From positions 56,013 through 120,012 of the forward strand of contig NZ_JAUYRV010000010.1 of the NCBI RefSeq assembly GCF_030696665.1: DNA of 64,000 nt. Direction: 5' to 3'. The translations under genes and the position numbers were made by a program. Below, one piece after another: positions 34,067 to 43,529 of the stretch. Source of the stretch: Novosphingobium sp. (GTDB taxonomy: Bacteria > Pseudomonadota > Alphaproteobacteria > Sphingomonadales > Sphingomonadaceae). How positions within the stretch are numbered: position 1 is the first letter of the stretch; each line of letters starts with the position of its first letter. Under the pieces are notes generated by a model that saw only the letters and a program-made list of their open reading frames with translations, made no database searches and was not told where the DNA came from.

Positions 34067-35246
34067 GGACAAGCGCCCGTTTGAGCAAGCACACCAGCAG
34101 CGCACAGATTGCCATCGGCACGGCCAGAAAGCCGATGATATGGGCTGGCGGGATATGCAAAGACATCAGGCCTGCCAGCGCGAGCGGCCCGAAGATCGAC
34201 CCGAACCGGCCGATGCCGCTCGACCAGCCCACGCCGGTGGCGCGGATGGTGGCGGGGTAGAAGGTCGAGGCCAACGACCCGAGCGCAAGTTGCGAACCGA
34301 TGGACCCCGCTCCTACGGCGACGATCAGCGCGATCCACGCTGCTTTGGAGGATGGGGCCGTGGCTATGCAGGCAAAGGCCGTGGCCGCCAGCACGTAGGC
34401 ACCGGCAAGTGCAGGCACTGCATGGCCCTTGTCAGCCGCACGAGCCAGCAACAGCCCGCCTGCGATACTGCCCAGCGCCAGAAAACCCGTCGCGCGCATG
34501 GCATCGGGCCGCGCCCACCCGGCGGTGGTCAGCAAAGTCGGCAACCAGCTTATCAGCGAATAGGTGGCGAACAGGCTGATGAAGAATATGCTCCACAGCA
34601 GGATCGTGCGCCAACGGTAAGGGGCAGAAAACAACCCCGCCACCGCAGCGGGCAAACTGGTTGGCCTGATCGCCGACCGTTCGCTTTGTGAGGCAGGGAC
34701 CGCATCGCGCATGGCGCCAAACGCCAGGGCAGCCGACAGTGGCATGGCCGCGCCAACCGCTAAGATTCCCTGCCATCCCCACTGCTTGTCCAGCACCGGG
34801 GCCAGAAGGCCTGCCGCAAACGATCCGAGACCGGAGCAGGAGGCAATCAGCGTGACGATGAATACCCGCCTCGCAGCAGGCGCTGCTTCAGCAGACATTG
34901 TCACTGCGAGCGGCAAGAGCGCGCCCATGCCCAATCCGGTCGCCGTTCGCCACAGCGCCAGTTGCCCCGGCGTGGCGGCGATGATCGCGCCCATTGTAGT
35001 CAGCCCGATCAGCAGCAGCGCGAGCACCATCATGTTTCGCCGCCCAAAGCGATCGGCATACGGGGCAAGCAGCAATGCACCTGCCGCCATGCCCGCCAAT
35101 GAGCCGGACAGCGCGGGGGCAAACTCCGTGGGTTGAACGGCCATATGCTGCGCCAGACCGGGGATCGCCAGCCCGAGCGCCTGAATGTCATAGCCGTCGA
35201 GAAAGGCTCCAAAGGCACATAAAAGCAAGACCTGGCGCGGACTCAT
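34053..35246 (-). CDS. MFS transporter, aromatic acid:H+ symporter (AAHS) type
   Basis: A 397-residue 12-helix permease. The TM1 sequence GAFLDGYDIQALGLAIPGLA carries the DGYD motif of AAHS transporters such as PcaK. YADRFGRRNMM is the loop 2-3 motif. It should import a phenolic or other aromatic acid. Start overlaps the CitE-like gene stop (ATGA) and its end overlaps the PQQ dehydrogenase start, so the three form one coupled operon. Confidence 0.85.
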   Translation of the reverse strand: MSPRQVLLLCAFGAFLDGYDIQALGLAIPGLAQHMAVQPTEFAPALSGSLAGMAAGALLLAPYADRFGRRNMMVLALLLIGLTTMGAIIAATPGQLALWRTATGLGMGALLPLAVTMSAEAAPAARRVFIVTLIASCSGLGSFAAGLLAPVLDKQWGWQGILAVGAAMPLSAALAFGAMRDAVPASQSERSAIRPTSLPAAVAGLFSAPYRWRTILLWSIFFISLFATYSLISWLPTLLTTAGWARPDAMRATGFLALGSIAGGLLLARAADKGHAVPALAGAYVLAATAFACIATAPSSKAAWIALIVAVGAGSIGSQLALGSLASTFYPATIRATGVGWSSGIGRFGSIFGPLALAGLMSLHIPPAHIIGFLAVPMAICALLVCLLKRALVHEAA

Positions 35247-36145
35247 AAAGGTGCCTCGGCGCGGGCGATGGTGGCGAGTGCAGGGGCGATCACCACCGGG
35301 TCGAGGAACTCGCCATCGGACATGCCAGCGCCCTCGTTCGCGGCGGTCAGCTCTGCCATACGGGCCATCATGGCACGTGCCCGGGCCAGTTCCGGTTCGG
35401 TGGGGCGATAGGCCTGATGGACGATCCGCACTTGTTCGGCAGCCAGCACCAGCTTCCCATCAAACCCCATCATAGCGCCCCAGCGGGCATCTTCGGCCAG
35501 CGTTGCGTGGTCGTTGATCAGCGGCCACGGCGCATCCAGCGCCCACAGGCCATAAGTGCGCGCCGCCAGGATGATCCGCGCACGGTGGAAATGGTACATG
35601 TCGCCCGGATAAAGCGAGCGGTCCATCAAATAGGCGGAGATGTGCATCCCCAGCGAACCCGAAAGGTCGCCGATGGCAAAGCCCAGCGCCTCGACATTGG
35701 GCGAGCACAAGGCCAGCATGTCGATATTGGTCAGGGCATAAGCGGATTCGATCCCGACGACATAACCGATGGCGTTCGCAAAGCCTGTCTCCGCGCGCAA
35801 GGCTTCGATCCGCCCGTCGATCCAGCGGATTTCCTCGACCTTGTCCGGTTTGGACAGGAACAGCGTATCGACCCGCCCGCCCGCCTGCCCGACGATCACC
35901 GCCAGGTCATCGGCGGCATAAGCTGACGAGACTGCGTTGATCCGCACCGCGCGCGCCGACCTGCCCCAGATATCCTCATGCAGCAACCGCACAATGCGGT
36001 CGCGCGCTTCGGCCTTGCGCGGGGCTGCAACCGTATCTTCGACATCAAGGCAGATGAGATCTGCACCGCAGGTCTGGATGAGTTCGCGCTGCGCTGCCTC
36101 GTCCATGCTGCCGGGGATGAATATGGTGGTGCGGCGCAGCTTCAT
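35243..36145 (-). CDS. HpcH/HpaI aldolase / citrate lyase (CitE-like) family protein
   Basis: A 300-residue TIM-barrel lyase. It begins MKLRRTTIFIPGSMDEAAQ and contains LICLDVEDTVAAPRK with the conserved acidic residues, and YVVGIESAYALTNIDML. CitE-like enzymes split or form C-C bonds of beta-hydroxy acyl or acid substrates, often as CoA esters. First gene of the CitE-MFS-PQQ dehydrogenase operon; divergent from the SMP-30 operon. Confidence 0.85.
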   Translation of the reverse strand: MKLRRTTIFIPGSMDEAAQRELIQTCGADLICLDVEDTVAAPRKAEARDRIVRLLHEDIWGRSARAVRINAVSSAYAADDLAVIVGQAGGRVDTLFLSKPDKVEEIRWIDGRIEALRAETGFANAIGYVVGIESAYALTNIDMLALCSPNVEALGFAIGDLSGSLGMHISAYLMDRSLYPGDMYHFHRARIILAARTYGLWALDAPWPLINDHATLAEDARWGAMMGFDGKLVLAAEQVRIVHQAYRPTEPELARARAMMARMAELTAANEGAGMSDGEFLDPVVIAPALATIARAEAPL

Positions 36146-36534
36146 TGGGCGGGATTCCTTTCGACGGTCAGGAAATGTGCGTTAGGTGCCGCATTACTGG
36201 GAGACAGGCGCGGAACCGCATCGCCGCGCGACGCTGTTGTAATTCGGGTGAGCGTTGGGCTGTTGCCCCTTACGGTCAAATTCATCGGGACAAGTCCCTC
36301 CTTCTCCAACATCATGTTATCGTTGTTCAAGTGTCATTTTCTGCTTTTTTAGGACGGCAATACAGGGAGCACAGTCACAGAAGTCCCCATGATGGGGCTA
36401 TGGTGAGTATTTGTGACCCAGCTTTGCTCAAAATCGAAAAGTCTCCAGCTCGGCTTGACACGGTGGCGATTCGCGGCGCATCATTTAAGGGTATTAAATA
36501 GAGGCTGAAAGCCCACTTGGAGAGGATCGGGAAA
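36146..36534. other. divergent promoter region, no gene seen
   Basis: 389 bases between the CitE-like gene (-) and the SMP-30 gene (+). A TTGACA hexamer at 36455-36460 faces the plus operon, but its -10 partner is weak. AAATAGAGG lies near the start. I see no clear palindromic operator, RNA gene or coding frame. Confidence 0.4.
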
Positions 36535-37401
36535 ATGATCACCCGGCTTGATGTGCCAATGGCAATCATCGGCGAAGGACCTGTCTGGGATGTGGTCGAA
36601 CAGGCGCTGTACTGGATCGACATTCTGGGGCGGCAAGTGTTTCGCCATGACCCGGAGGCGCATGAAACGCGGCACTGGGCCTTGCCCGACATTGTCGGAT
36701 CGATGGCCTTGCGCGCAGGCGGCGGAGCGATCGTGGCGCTGGGTGACGGGGTTTACACGCTGGACTTTGACAGCGGTGATTGCACCTTGCTGGCGACCAG
36801 CCCGCATCTAAGCGATGAGGTCCAACTGGCCGATGGCAAAGTCGATCGCCGTGGCCGCTTTATCGTCGGTTCAAGCGATCGCGGGATGAAGGAAGCGCGC
36901 GGCAAGCTGTTCGCGCTCGACCCCGGAGCCCGCGAATTGCGCGTGATCGACGACGACATCTTCCTGGCAAACGGCCCTTGCTGGTCGCCCGACGACGCGA
37001 CGTTCTACCACGCCGATTCCATCCGCAAGACGATCTTTGCCTATGACTACGATATCGACACGGGGACAGTCGCCCATCGCCGCGCTTTTGCCAGTACCGA
37101 GGATCTCGGCGGCATTCCCGATGGCGCCACGGTCGATACCGAAGGCCATATCTGGAGCGCGATCTGCGAAGGCGGCAAGATCGTCCGGTTCCGCCCCGAT
37201 GGCAGCGTAGAACGCATAATCGAGTTTCCGCAAAATCTGCCCGGTAGCGTGATGTTCGGCGGCCCGGCACTTGACCGGTTATTCGTGCCCACGCTCAGCC
37301 CAGCATTCCTGGGGCGAGAGGCTGATCCGCAGGACGGTGCGATGTTCGTCATCGATGGACTTGGTGTGACCGGCTTGCCCGAGCCGAGGTTCGGCGCATG
37401 A
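36535..37401 (+). CDS. SMP-30/gluconolactonase/LRE-like protein
   Basis: A 288-residue six-bladed propeller lactonase. Metal-site signatures are GEGPVWD (Glu near residue 14), SDEVQLADGKVDRRGRF, and NGPCWSPDDATFYHADS with the conserved Asn and Asp. Probably hydrolyses a lactone intermediate. ATG 36535 follows GGAGAGGATCGGG. First gene of a 10-kb run of plus-strand genes. Its stop overlaps the MFS start (ATGA). Confidence 0.87.
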   Translation: MITRLDVPMAIIGEGPVWDVVEQALYWIDILGRQVFRHDPEAHETRHWALPDIVGSMALRAGGGAIVALGDGVYTLDFDSGDCTLLATSPHLSDEVQLADGKVDRRGRFIVGSSDRGMKEARGKLFALDPGARELRVIDDDIFLANGPCWSPDDATFYHADSIRKTIFAYDYDIDTGTVAHRRAFASTEDLGGIPDGATVDTEGHIWSAICEGGKIVRFRPDGSVERIIEFPQNLPGSVMFGGPALDRLFVPTLSPAFLGREADPQDGAMFVIDGLGVTGLPEPRFGA

Positions 37402-38579
37402 AGGGACCGATGCCACTGCTGCTGGTACTGGTGTTTCTCAACATCGCCGGTTTCAGCCTGATCCTGCCGCTGCTGCCGTTTTATGGGTCGCTGTTCGGAG
37501 CATCCTCGTTCGGGGTGGCGTGCCTGTTTGCGGCCTATTCGCTGGGCAACGTGTTCGGCGAGATCTTCTGGGGGCGCCAGTCGGACCGCATCGGGCGCAA
37601 GCCGGTGTTGATCATTACCACCGCCGCCGCCGCGCTGACCTATGTGGCGTTTGCCTATGCACCGAGCCTTGGCGTCGCCATCGCCATCCGCATCGTCAGC
37701 GGCTTTTTCAGCGGCACGCTCGGCGTGGTACAGGGGGTGATCGCCGACATCACGCCGCCGCAGGAGCGGGCGCGCAGCATGGGCTATTTCGGCGCAGCAT
37801 TTAACCTGGGGTTTGCCACAGGTCCGGCGATTGGCGGGTTGCTGGCGGTGCCGGAATTGGGCGCGGCCGGGTTCCACCCGCCGATTTATGCTGCAGCCTT
37901 GCTGGCCGCAGGTGCTTCCGCATGGGCTCTGCTCGCTTTGCCCGAAACACGGCCCACGGACGGGCAGGCGCGACCTGCGCCGCGCTATCGTGAGGCGTGG
38001 ATCTTTGTCGGCAGCCATTCGCTTTTGCTGCGGCTGTTCCTGATCGCCTTTTTCGGCATCGCTGCCTTCTCCTCGATGGAGGCGATCTTCGGCCTGTGGA
38101 CCGAGCGCAATTTTGCGTGGAGCGCGCATGAGGTGGGGCTGACGTTCATCGCGGTGGGCGCGGCGGGCCTGTTCGTGCAGGCGTTTCTGATCGGTCCGCT
38201 GGTCAAACGCTTCGGCGAAGCGTGGATCATCGTTGGTGGCCTGACCGTGCTGATCATCGCCATTTTGTTGCAGCCGATCATCAAGCTGCCAGCCGCGTCT
38301 GTTGTGCTGATGTCGCTGTTGATGATGGGGCATAGCCTTGCGTTTCCCAATGCGGGGGCACTCGTTTCGCGCGGCACACCGCCCGAACGGCAGGGCAGCG
38401 TCATGGGGCTATTGATGGCGTCCAACGCGCTTGCCCGCATTGTTGCGCCGCCCTTTTTTGGATGGACGTTCGGCCAGAATGCCGACGCGCCCTATTATGT
38501 CTGCGCGGCCATGATCATGCTGATGTTGCCGGTTGCGCTGTCGGTGGTGCGAACGCGCCAGAGGGAGGCATTGGCATGA
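37398..38579 (+). CDS. MFS transporter (DHA1 type)
   Basis: A 393-residue 12-helix permease. Motif A is GRQSDRIGRKPVL and motif C is GFATGPAIGG, both typical of DHA1 drug/metabolite exporters, unlike the AAHS permease at 34053. It may export a toxic phenolic or import the substrate of the adjacent flavocytochrome. ATGA overlaps at both ends. Confidence 0.83.
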   Translation: MKGPMPLLLVLVFLNIAGFSLILPLLPFYGSLFGASSFGVACLFAAYSLGNVFGEIFWGRQSDRIGRKPVLIITTAAAALTYVAFAYAPSLGVAIAIRIVSGFFSGTLGVVQGVIADITPPQERARSMGYFGAAFNLGFATGPAIGGLLAVPELGAAGFHPPIYAAALLAAGASAWALLALPETRPTDGQARPAPRYREAWIFVGSHSLLLRLFLIAFFGIAAFSSMEAIFGLWTERNFAWSAHEVGLTFIAVGAAGLFVQAFLIGPLVKRFGEAWIIVGGLTVLIIAILLQPIIKLPAASVVLMSLLMMGHSLAFPNAGALVSRGTPPERQGSVMGLLMASNALARIVAPPFFGWTFGQNADAPYYVCAAMIMLMLPVALSVVRTRQREALA

Positions 38580-40096
38580 ACTCGATCAACCCCGCAGCAT
38601 GGCGCGCATTTGCCGCAGCCATCGGCAAAGATCAGGTGATGATCACCGAAGAAGATCGCAATGCCTATGCCGACCATTTCGCGGCCGACGAATCCAAGCA
38701 CGAACCTGCTGGCGCCCTTGCCCCGGCCAGTGCCGAAGAAGTGCGTGAAATCGTGCGGATTGCCAACCAGTACCGCGTGCCGCTGTGGCCGATCAGTCGG
38801 GGCAAAAACTTCGGCTATGGCGGATCTGCGCCGGTCACGCGCGGCGCGGTGGTGCTCGATTTGTCGCGCATGAAAAAGATCGAGGTCGATGCCGCAACCG
38901 GAACCGTGCTGGTCGAGCCGGGCGTCGGGTTTTTCGACCTTTATGACCATTTGCAGTCCAAGGGCATTCCGTTGTGGCTTTCGGTGCCGGGCAATAGCTG
39001 GGGCTCGGTTGCCGGCAACGCGCTCGACCGTGGCGTGGGTTATACGTCCTACGGCGATCACGCCTCGCGCATCTGCGGGCTTGAAGTGGTGCTGCCCGAT
39101 GGTGATCTGGTGCGCACGGGGATGGGCGCAATGGACGGCTCGCCCAACTGGACGCTCTATCGCAACGGCTTTGGTCCCGGTTGGGACACGATGTTTTGCC
39201 AATCCAACCTCGGCATCGTGACCAAACTTGGTCTGTGGTTGATGCCCGAGCCGGAGGCGGTGGCGGGCTATGACTATGAATTCGACAAGCCCGAAGATCT
39301 CGGCTGGGCGATCGACACGCTGATGCCGCTGCGCCGCGATGGGCTGATCCAGCAATCGCCGAGCATCGGCAACTGGCTGCGATCGGCGGCGGTGATGACC
39401 ACGCGCGAACAGTGGACCAAAGACGACGGCCCGCTGGACGACAAGGTCGTGGCTGCCATCCGGGATCGGTTCAAGATCGGCTGGTGGAGCGTTCAGGTGC
39501 GGTTCTACGGCCATCTCGATGTGGTCGAGGCGTCGATGCGGGTGCTCGACCGGGCGTTCGACAAGAAGCCGATCCAGTCGAAAAAGCCTGCGTTGTGGAA
39601 GCGCGGCGATCCGCCCGAGGGGTCTCCGGTCACGGGCGTTCCGGTCAGCTTTCCGCTGGCCAATGCCAACTGGCACGGCGGGCGCGGCGGCCATGTCGGC
39701 TATTCGCCGGTCCTGCCGCCGAGCGGCGATCTGGCAATGGACCAGTTCAAGCGCACTTATGCGCTCTATCAGCAATACGGCATGGATTATCACGCCAGCT
39801 TCGCGATGGGCGAACGCAGCCTGACGAACGTCAACCAGATCCTCTACAACAAGGATGATCCCGCGATGATGGGCCGGGTGGATAGCATGTTCCGCGCACT
39901 GGTCGCCGATGCCAGCGCGCATCGCTACGGCGAATATCGCACGCATATCGACTACATGGACCTTGTTGCCGATTGCTATGACTTCAACGACCATGCGCTG
40001 CGCCGGTTGAATACGCGGGTGAAGGACGCGCTCGATCCCAACGGCATTATCGCGCCGGGCAAAAGCGGTATCTGGCCCAAGGGGAAGCGGCCATGA
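38576..40096 (+). CDS. FAD-linked oxidase, VAO / p-cresol methylhydroxylase flavoprotein family (module A)
   Basis: A 506-residue flavoprotein with the PP FAD-binding fold (RVPLWPISRGKNFGYGG, about 68-83) and the PCMH/VAO tail (DPNGIIAPGKSGIWP, about 484-498). Family members hydroxylate or oxidise the benzylic carbon of para-alkylphenols through a quinone methide; cytochrome-linked members include PchF, eugenol hydroxylase and pinoresinol hydroxylase. The cytochrome c gene overlaps directly downstream, so this is a flavocytochrome and not an oxidase. It has no signal peptide. Whether FAD is covalent (Tyr or His) is not evident by eye. Confidence 0.87.
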   Translation: MNSINPAAWRAFAAAIGKDQVMITEEDRNAYADHFAADESKHEPAGALAPASAEEVREIVRIANQYRVPLWPISRGKNFGYGGSAPVTRGAVVLDLSRMKKIEVDAATGTVLVEPGVGFFDLYDHLQSKGIPLWLSVPGNSWGSVAGNALDRGVGYTSYGDHASRICGLEVVLPDGDLVRTGMGAMDGSPNWTLYRNGFGPGWDTMFCQSNLGIVTKLGLWLMPEPEAVAGYDYEFDKPEDLGWAIDTLMPLRRDGLIQQSPSIGNWLRSAAVMTTREQWTKDDGPLDDKVVAAIRDRFKIGWWSVQVRFYGHLDVVEASMRVLDRAFDKKPIQSKKPALWKRGDPPEGSPVTGVPVSFPLANANWHGGRGGHVGYSPVLPPSGDLAMDQFKRTYALYQQYGMDYHASFAMGERSLTNVNQILYNKDDPAMMGRVDSMFRALVADASAHRYGEYRTHIDYMDLVADCYDFNDHALRRLNTRVKDALDPNGIIAPGKSGIWPKGKRP

Positions 40097-40485
40097 AGCG
40101 GGCCAGCTTGATCATCGCCGGGCTTGCTCTTTGCGCTGCAGCCGTTGGTGCGCAGCCGCCGCCTGCTAAGGACAATGGCGCGCAAGTGGTCAATCCGTTT
40201 CGCGGCGTGATGCAGGACCGTTCGTCGCATTCGCCCGATGAGGCGCTGTTCGTCGAAAAATGCGGCATGTGCCACCGCCAGATGGGGATGGGCACGGTCT
40301 TGCTGGCGCGGCGCATGGACCCGGCCATTGCGCGTCTGGAACAGCGCGACGACTTGACGACGGACTATGTCAAACTCGCGGCTCGGCAGGGCATCGGCAA
40401 TATGCCGCGCATCAATCGGGGCGAGGTAAGCGACGTTCAGCTTGACCGGATCGCCGCCTATCTGGCCAAGGGGAAAGTGCCATGA
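40093..40485 (+). CDS. cytochrome c subunit of flavocytochrome (module A)
   Basis: A 130-residue periplasmic monohaem cytochrome. Its Sec signal peptide ends near VGAQ. Haem motif is C57-GM-C60-H61 with axial Met104 in GNMPRIN. Takes electrons from the flavoprotein encoded just upstream. ATGA overlaps on both sides. Confidence 0.87.
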   Translation: MKRASLIIAGLALCAAAVGAQPPPAKDNGAQVVNPFRGVMQDRSSHSPDEALFVEKCGMCHRQMGMGTVLLARRMDPAIARLEQRDDLTTDYVKLAARQGIGNMPRINRGEVSDVQLDRIAAYLAKGKVP

Positions 40486-40889
40486 AGGCCGCGCTGACAC
40501 GCCGATCGTTTGTCATGGCAGCCACCTCGGCGACGGCACTGGCCGCCGGGAGCGGGGTGACGGCGATGGCGCAGGCAAAGTCCTTCGCCGCGCCTCTAGC
40601 CTTGCTCGACGCCCGGCTCGCGAAGTCTTCGCCAGATGGCGGCATCCTGCTGGGTGACCTAGTCCGGCAATGGCAAAACGGCCTGCGCGAAAGTGTGGCG
40701 GTTAGCGGAGCAGTCGCACTCGTGCGCTGGGATATGGCGCTGATGCTGCGCCAGTTGGGCCGTGAGGCGCAACTGTCGATCAAAGTTACGCCGCGCGGGG
40801 GCGATATGTTCGGCGTGAATCTTTCAGCGCGCTCTACGCCGCAACTATCAACCTCAAAACCCAAGGACGCATCATGCAACGAAAAGTAG
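40482..40889 (+). CDS. small Tat-signal protein of flavocytochrome module A, unknown function
   Basis: A 135-residue protein with a clear twin-arginine signal (TRRSFVM, then a long Ala-rich h-region ending AMAQA). The mature part of about 100 residues has no cysteine pair, haem motif or domain I can name; one stretch (VALVRWDMALMLRQLG) is amphipathic. The C-terminal tail (STSKPKDASCNEK) is low complexity and overlaps the next gene by 16 bases. A Tat-signal gene occupies the same place in module B. The pchX gene of p-cresol operons may be an analogue. Confidence 0.7.
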   Translation: MKAALTRRSFVMAATSATALAAGSGVTAMAQAKSFAAPLALLDARLAKSSPDGGILLGDLVRQWQNGLRESVAVSGAVALVRWDMALMLRQLGREAQLSIKVTPRGGDMFGVNLSARSTPQLSTSKPKDASCNEK

Positions 40890-41539
40890 CTCTTCTTGGT
40901 GCCACCGGCTTTGTCGGCGGCCACATTCTGACTGAAGCCCTGTCTCGGCCCGAACTTGATATCACGGCGGTCGTGCGCAATCCGGCTGCGCTGGCAGCGC
41001 ATGACCATCTGACCACCACGGCTGGCGACGTGTTTGACGTTCCTGCGCTGACCGAAGCGTTGCGCGGCCATGATACGGTCATTCATGCCTTCCACCCCGG
41101 CCGCACTTCCAGCCCGGATGAAGTCTATGACCAAAGCGTCGCGGGTCATGAGGCGATCATTGCCGCCACCCGTGCGGCGGGCGTACCGCGCCTTGTCTGC
41201 GTTGGCGGGGCAGCCAGTTTGATGACGCCCGAGGGCAAGGAATATATTGATTCCTCGCATTGGGACAAAGAGTTCGACCCCTACCGCAATTCGATTTTGG
41301 GGACGCGCGCGCTCTATTACATGCTCAAGGATGTGACCGATCTCGACTGGGTGTTTCTGGCCCCGTCAGCATGGCTCCGCCCCGGCGAGCGCACTGGCGT
41401 TTTCCGCACGAGCGCCAACGACATGCTGTTTGCCGCCGACGGCACCAGCCGCATCTCGCTCGAAGACTATTCAATGGTGCTCATCGACGAGGTTGTGACA
41501 CCTGCGCATCACCGCGAACGCTTTACCGTGGGGTATTGA
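40874..41539 (+). CDS. NAD(P)H-binding protein, NmrA/epimerase-like atypical SDR
   Basis: A 221-residue Rossmann protein with GATGFVGGHI at the N terminus and no Ser-Tyr-Lys triad spacing of classical SDRs. Related to YwnB-type NAD(P)H-binding proteins. It could reduce a quinone methide or carbonyl. It overlaps the Tat gene and sits inside the module A operon. Confidence 0.78.
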   Translation: MQRKVALLGATGFVGGHILTEALSRPELDITAVVRNPAALAAHDHLTTTAGDVFDVPALTEALRGHDTVIHAFHPGRTSSPDEVYDQSVAGHEAIIAATRAAGVPRLVCVGGAASLMTPEGKEYIDSSHWDKEFDPYRNSILGTRALYYMLKDVTDLDWVFLAPSAWLRPGERTGVFRTSANDMLFAADGTSRISLEDYSMVLIDEVVTPAHHRERFTVGY

Positions 41540-41541
41540 TC

Positions 41542-41832
41542 ATGAAAGCTATGCTGATTCACTTTGATATCACACCGGGCAAACAAGCGGACTTCGAGGC
41601 TGCGACGACGCAGCACGTCCACAATATCCGCGAACGCGATCCCAGCTATTCGCTGTATAATCTGACCCGCGATCGCGATTGCGACACGCGCTATGTGTCG
41701 ATGCAACTGTTCGAAAGCTGGGAAACCCAGCTTGCACATCAGACCTATGATTATGTGTTGGAAATGATGCCCGCGATGAGCGCGTGCCTTTCGGGACCGC
41801 CCACCGTCGAATGGCTGGAAGTCGTCGCCTGA
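41542..41832 (+). CDS. antibiotic biosynthesis monooxygenase-like (ABM) protein
   Basis: A 96-residue ferredoxin-like dimeric alpha-beta barrel (MLIHFDITPGKQADFEAATTQH; the second half has SMQLFESWETQLAHQ). ABM proteins act as cofactor-free monooxygenases or quinol oxygenases, and some are only binding proteins. It starts two bases after the NmrA-like stop and its stop shares a base with the next ATG. Confidence 0.75.
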   Translation: MKAMLIHFDITPGKQADFEAATTQHVHNIRERDPSYSLYNLTRDRDCDTRYVSMQLFESWETQLAHQTYDYVLEMMPAMSACLSGPPTVEWLEVVA

Positions 41833-42590
41833 TGGCTCGTTTTGCCGGCAAAGTGGTGCTGGTAACGGGCGCGGCGGGCGGCATCGGCCTTGCTGCTGCG
41901 CAAGCCTTTGCAGCAGAAGGCGCGCAAGTCGTGCTGGCTGACCGCAATATTGCCTTGGCCGAACAGGGCGCAAAGGCCATTTCGGAAAGCGGCGGCATCG
42001 CCAGCGCGGTGTTTGTAGATGTGTCCGACCCGGCATCGTGTCAGGCGATGGTCGATCACGCGCTGGCGACATATGGCGCGGTGCATATCGCGTTCAACAA
42101 CGCCGGAATGCCATCGGCCATCGGCGGGGCGTTTGAGGATTTCTCGGTCGAGAACTGGGACACCTTGCTCGCCACGAACTTAAGCGGCGTATTCTACGCG
42201 ATGAAGGCGCAAGTGCCCGCGCTCAAGGCTTCTGGCGGTACCGCCATCGTCAACACCGCTTCCATCGCCGCGCTGATCGCCGCGCCGGGGATGGCTGCCT
42301 ATGTCGCCAGCAAGCACGGTGTTGCCGGGCTGACCAAGGCGGCGGCGCTCGATCTGATCGGGCACGGCATCCGGGTGAATGCGATCTGCCCGGGATTTGT
42401 CGATACGCCGATGCTGGCAGGCGCGTTGGCCCAGCCCGGCGCGCGTGAGGCGATGAACGCGCAAGCGCCCATCGGCCGCATCGCTTCGCCACAAGAGGTT
42501 GCGCAAACCGCACTGTTCCTCTGCTCTGACGCGGCCAGCTACATGGTTGGCGCCTTGCTCAGCGTGGATGGCGGCGTGGTGGTTCAATGA
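41832..42590 (+). CDS. SDR family NAD(P)-dependent oxidoreductase
   Basis: A 252-residue classical short-chain dehydrogenase with GAAGGIG (13-19), NNAGMP, the catalytic Ser/Tyr/Lys in TASIAAL...AYVASKHG, and the CPGFVDTPM motif. Suitable for oxidising the benzylic alcohol formed by the flavocytochrome to a ketone. Position supports this but it is not proven. Part of the module A operon. Confidence 0.88.
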   Translation: MARFAGKVVLVTGAAGGIGLAAAQAFAAEGAQVVLADRNIALAEQGAKAISESGGIASAVFVDVSDPASCQAMVDHALATYGAVHIAFNNAGMPSAIGGAFEDFSVENWDTLLATNLSGVFYAMKAQVPALKASGGTAIVNTASIAALIAAPGMAAYVASKHGVAGLTKAAALDLIGHGIRVNAICPGFVDTPMLAGALAQPGAREAMNAQAPIGRIASPQEVAQTALFLCSDAASYMVGALLSVDGGVVVQ

Positions 42591-42602
42591 GGACAACGAC
42601 AC

Positions 42603-43529
42603 ATGCATAACATCGTCATCAGCGGTGCCTCGGGCGATTTGGGGCGACGGATTACCGCCATCCTGCTCGACCAGATCGCGCCTGCCAATCTGGCATTGGT
42701 CACCCGGACGCCTGAAAAACTGGCCGACAGGGCGCAACTCGGCGTTGCTGTCCACGCTGGCGATTACAACGATCCGGCGGCACTGGAAGCGGCTTATGCC
42801 GGGTCCGACACGTTGATGCTGATCAGCGGGTTGGCGGTGACAAAGCGGGTGCCTGAACATCGCAATGCGATCAATGCCGCCAAAAGGGCCGGCATCAAGC
42901 ATATCGTCTACACCTCGGTTGCGGGCATCCATCCGCGCAATCCCACGCTGTCGGCGACCGATCATATCGTCACCGAAGGGGACTTGCGCGATTCAGGGTT
43001 GGGCTACACCGTCCTGCGCAACGCCACATATGCCGAGGTTTTCCCTACGATTGCCTCGCAGCCAGCGCTGCGGACCGGCAAATGGATTCAGGCGGCGGGG
43101 GAAGGTCTGATGGCGCCTGTTTCCAAGCGCGACATCGCCTTGTGCGCCGCCACGTGCCTGATGCACCCGGACCTGCACAACGGCGCGACGTATGAGATCA
43201 GCGGAACCGAACTGTTCGGCTTTCGCGACATCGCGGCGCTGACAGCCGAAATCTATAATGTGCCGATCGAATATGTGCCGGTGACGACGGAAGAGCGGTA
43301 TGCGCAGTTCGATGCGATGGGGGTGCCCCGCACCTATTCCGAAAGCATGGACGCGCACCCAGATACCCATCTGTGGGCCAGCGATGAAATGGTGACCGCC
43401 GACATCGCGTGGAGCATGGGTTTTCACGCCATTCTGTCGCACCACGTCAAGTTCATCACGGGCAAAGACCCCTACACGCTGCGCGAAGTTTTCGAGTTCT
43501 GCAAAGGCCGTAGCTATGACGATTGCTGA
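42603..43529 (+). CDS. NmrA-like NAD(P)H-dependent reductase (module A paralogue)
   Basis: A 308-residue atypical SDR with GASGDLGRRI at the N terminus. It is a clear paralogue of the module B protein at 57287: both have TxEERYAxFDAMGVPR at the same place (about residue 230) and a similar tail. The family includes quinone reductases and plant-type phenylcoumaran/pinoresinol reductases. An ether- or quinone-methide-reducing role is possible. Confidence 0.83.
   Translation: MHNIVISGASGDLGRRITAILLDQIAPANLALVTRTPEKLADRAQLGVAVHAGDYNDPAALEAAYAGSDTLMLISGLAVTKRVPEHRNAINAAKRAGIKHIVYTSVAGIHPRNPTLSATDHIVTEGDLRDSGLGYTVLRNATYAEVFPTIASQPALRTGKWIQAAGEGLMAPVSKRDIALCAATCLMHPDLHNGATYEISGTELFGFRDIAALTAEIYNVPIEYVPVTTEERYAQFDAMGVPRTYSESMDAHPDTHLWASDEMVTADIAWSMGFHAILSHHVKFITGKDPYTLREVFEFCKGRSYDDC

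Noticed and set aside
38495..39994. 499-codon minus-strand frame
   Set aside because: Fully antisense to the module A flavoprotein, which has clear family motifs.
40482..40889. Tat-signal protein as an azurin-like copper electron carrier
   Set aside because: No Cys-His-Met copper motif is present in the mature part; the only Cys is in the low-complexity tail.
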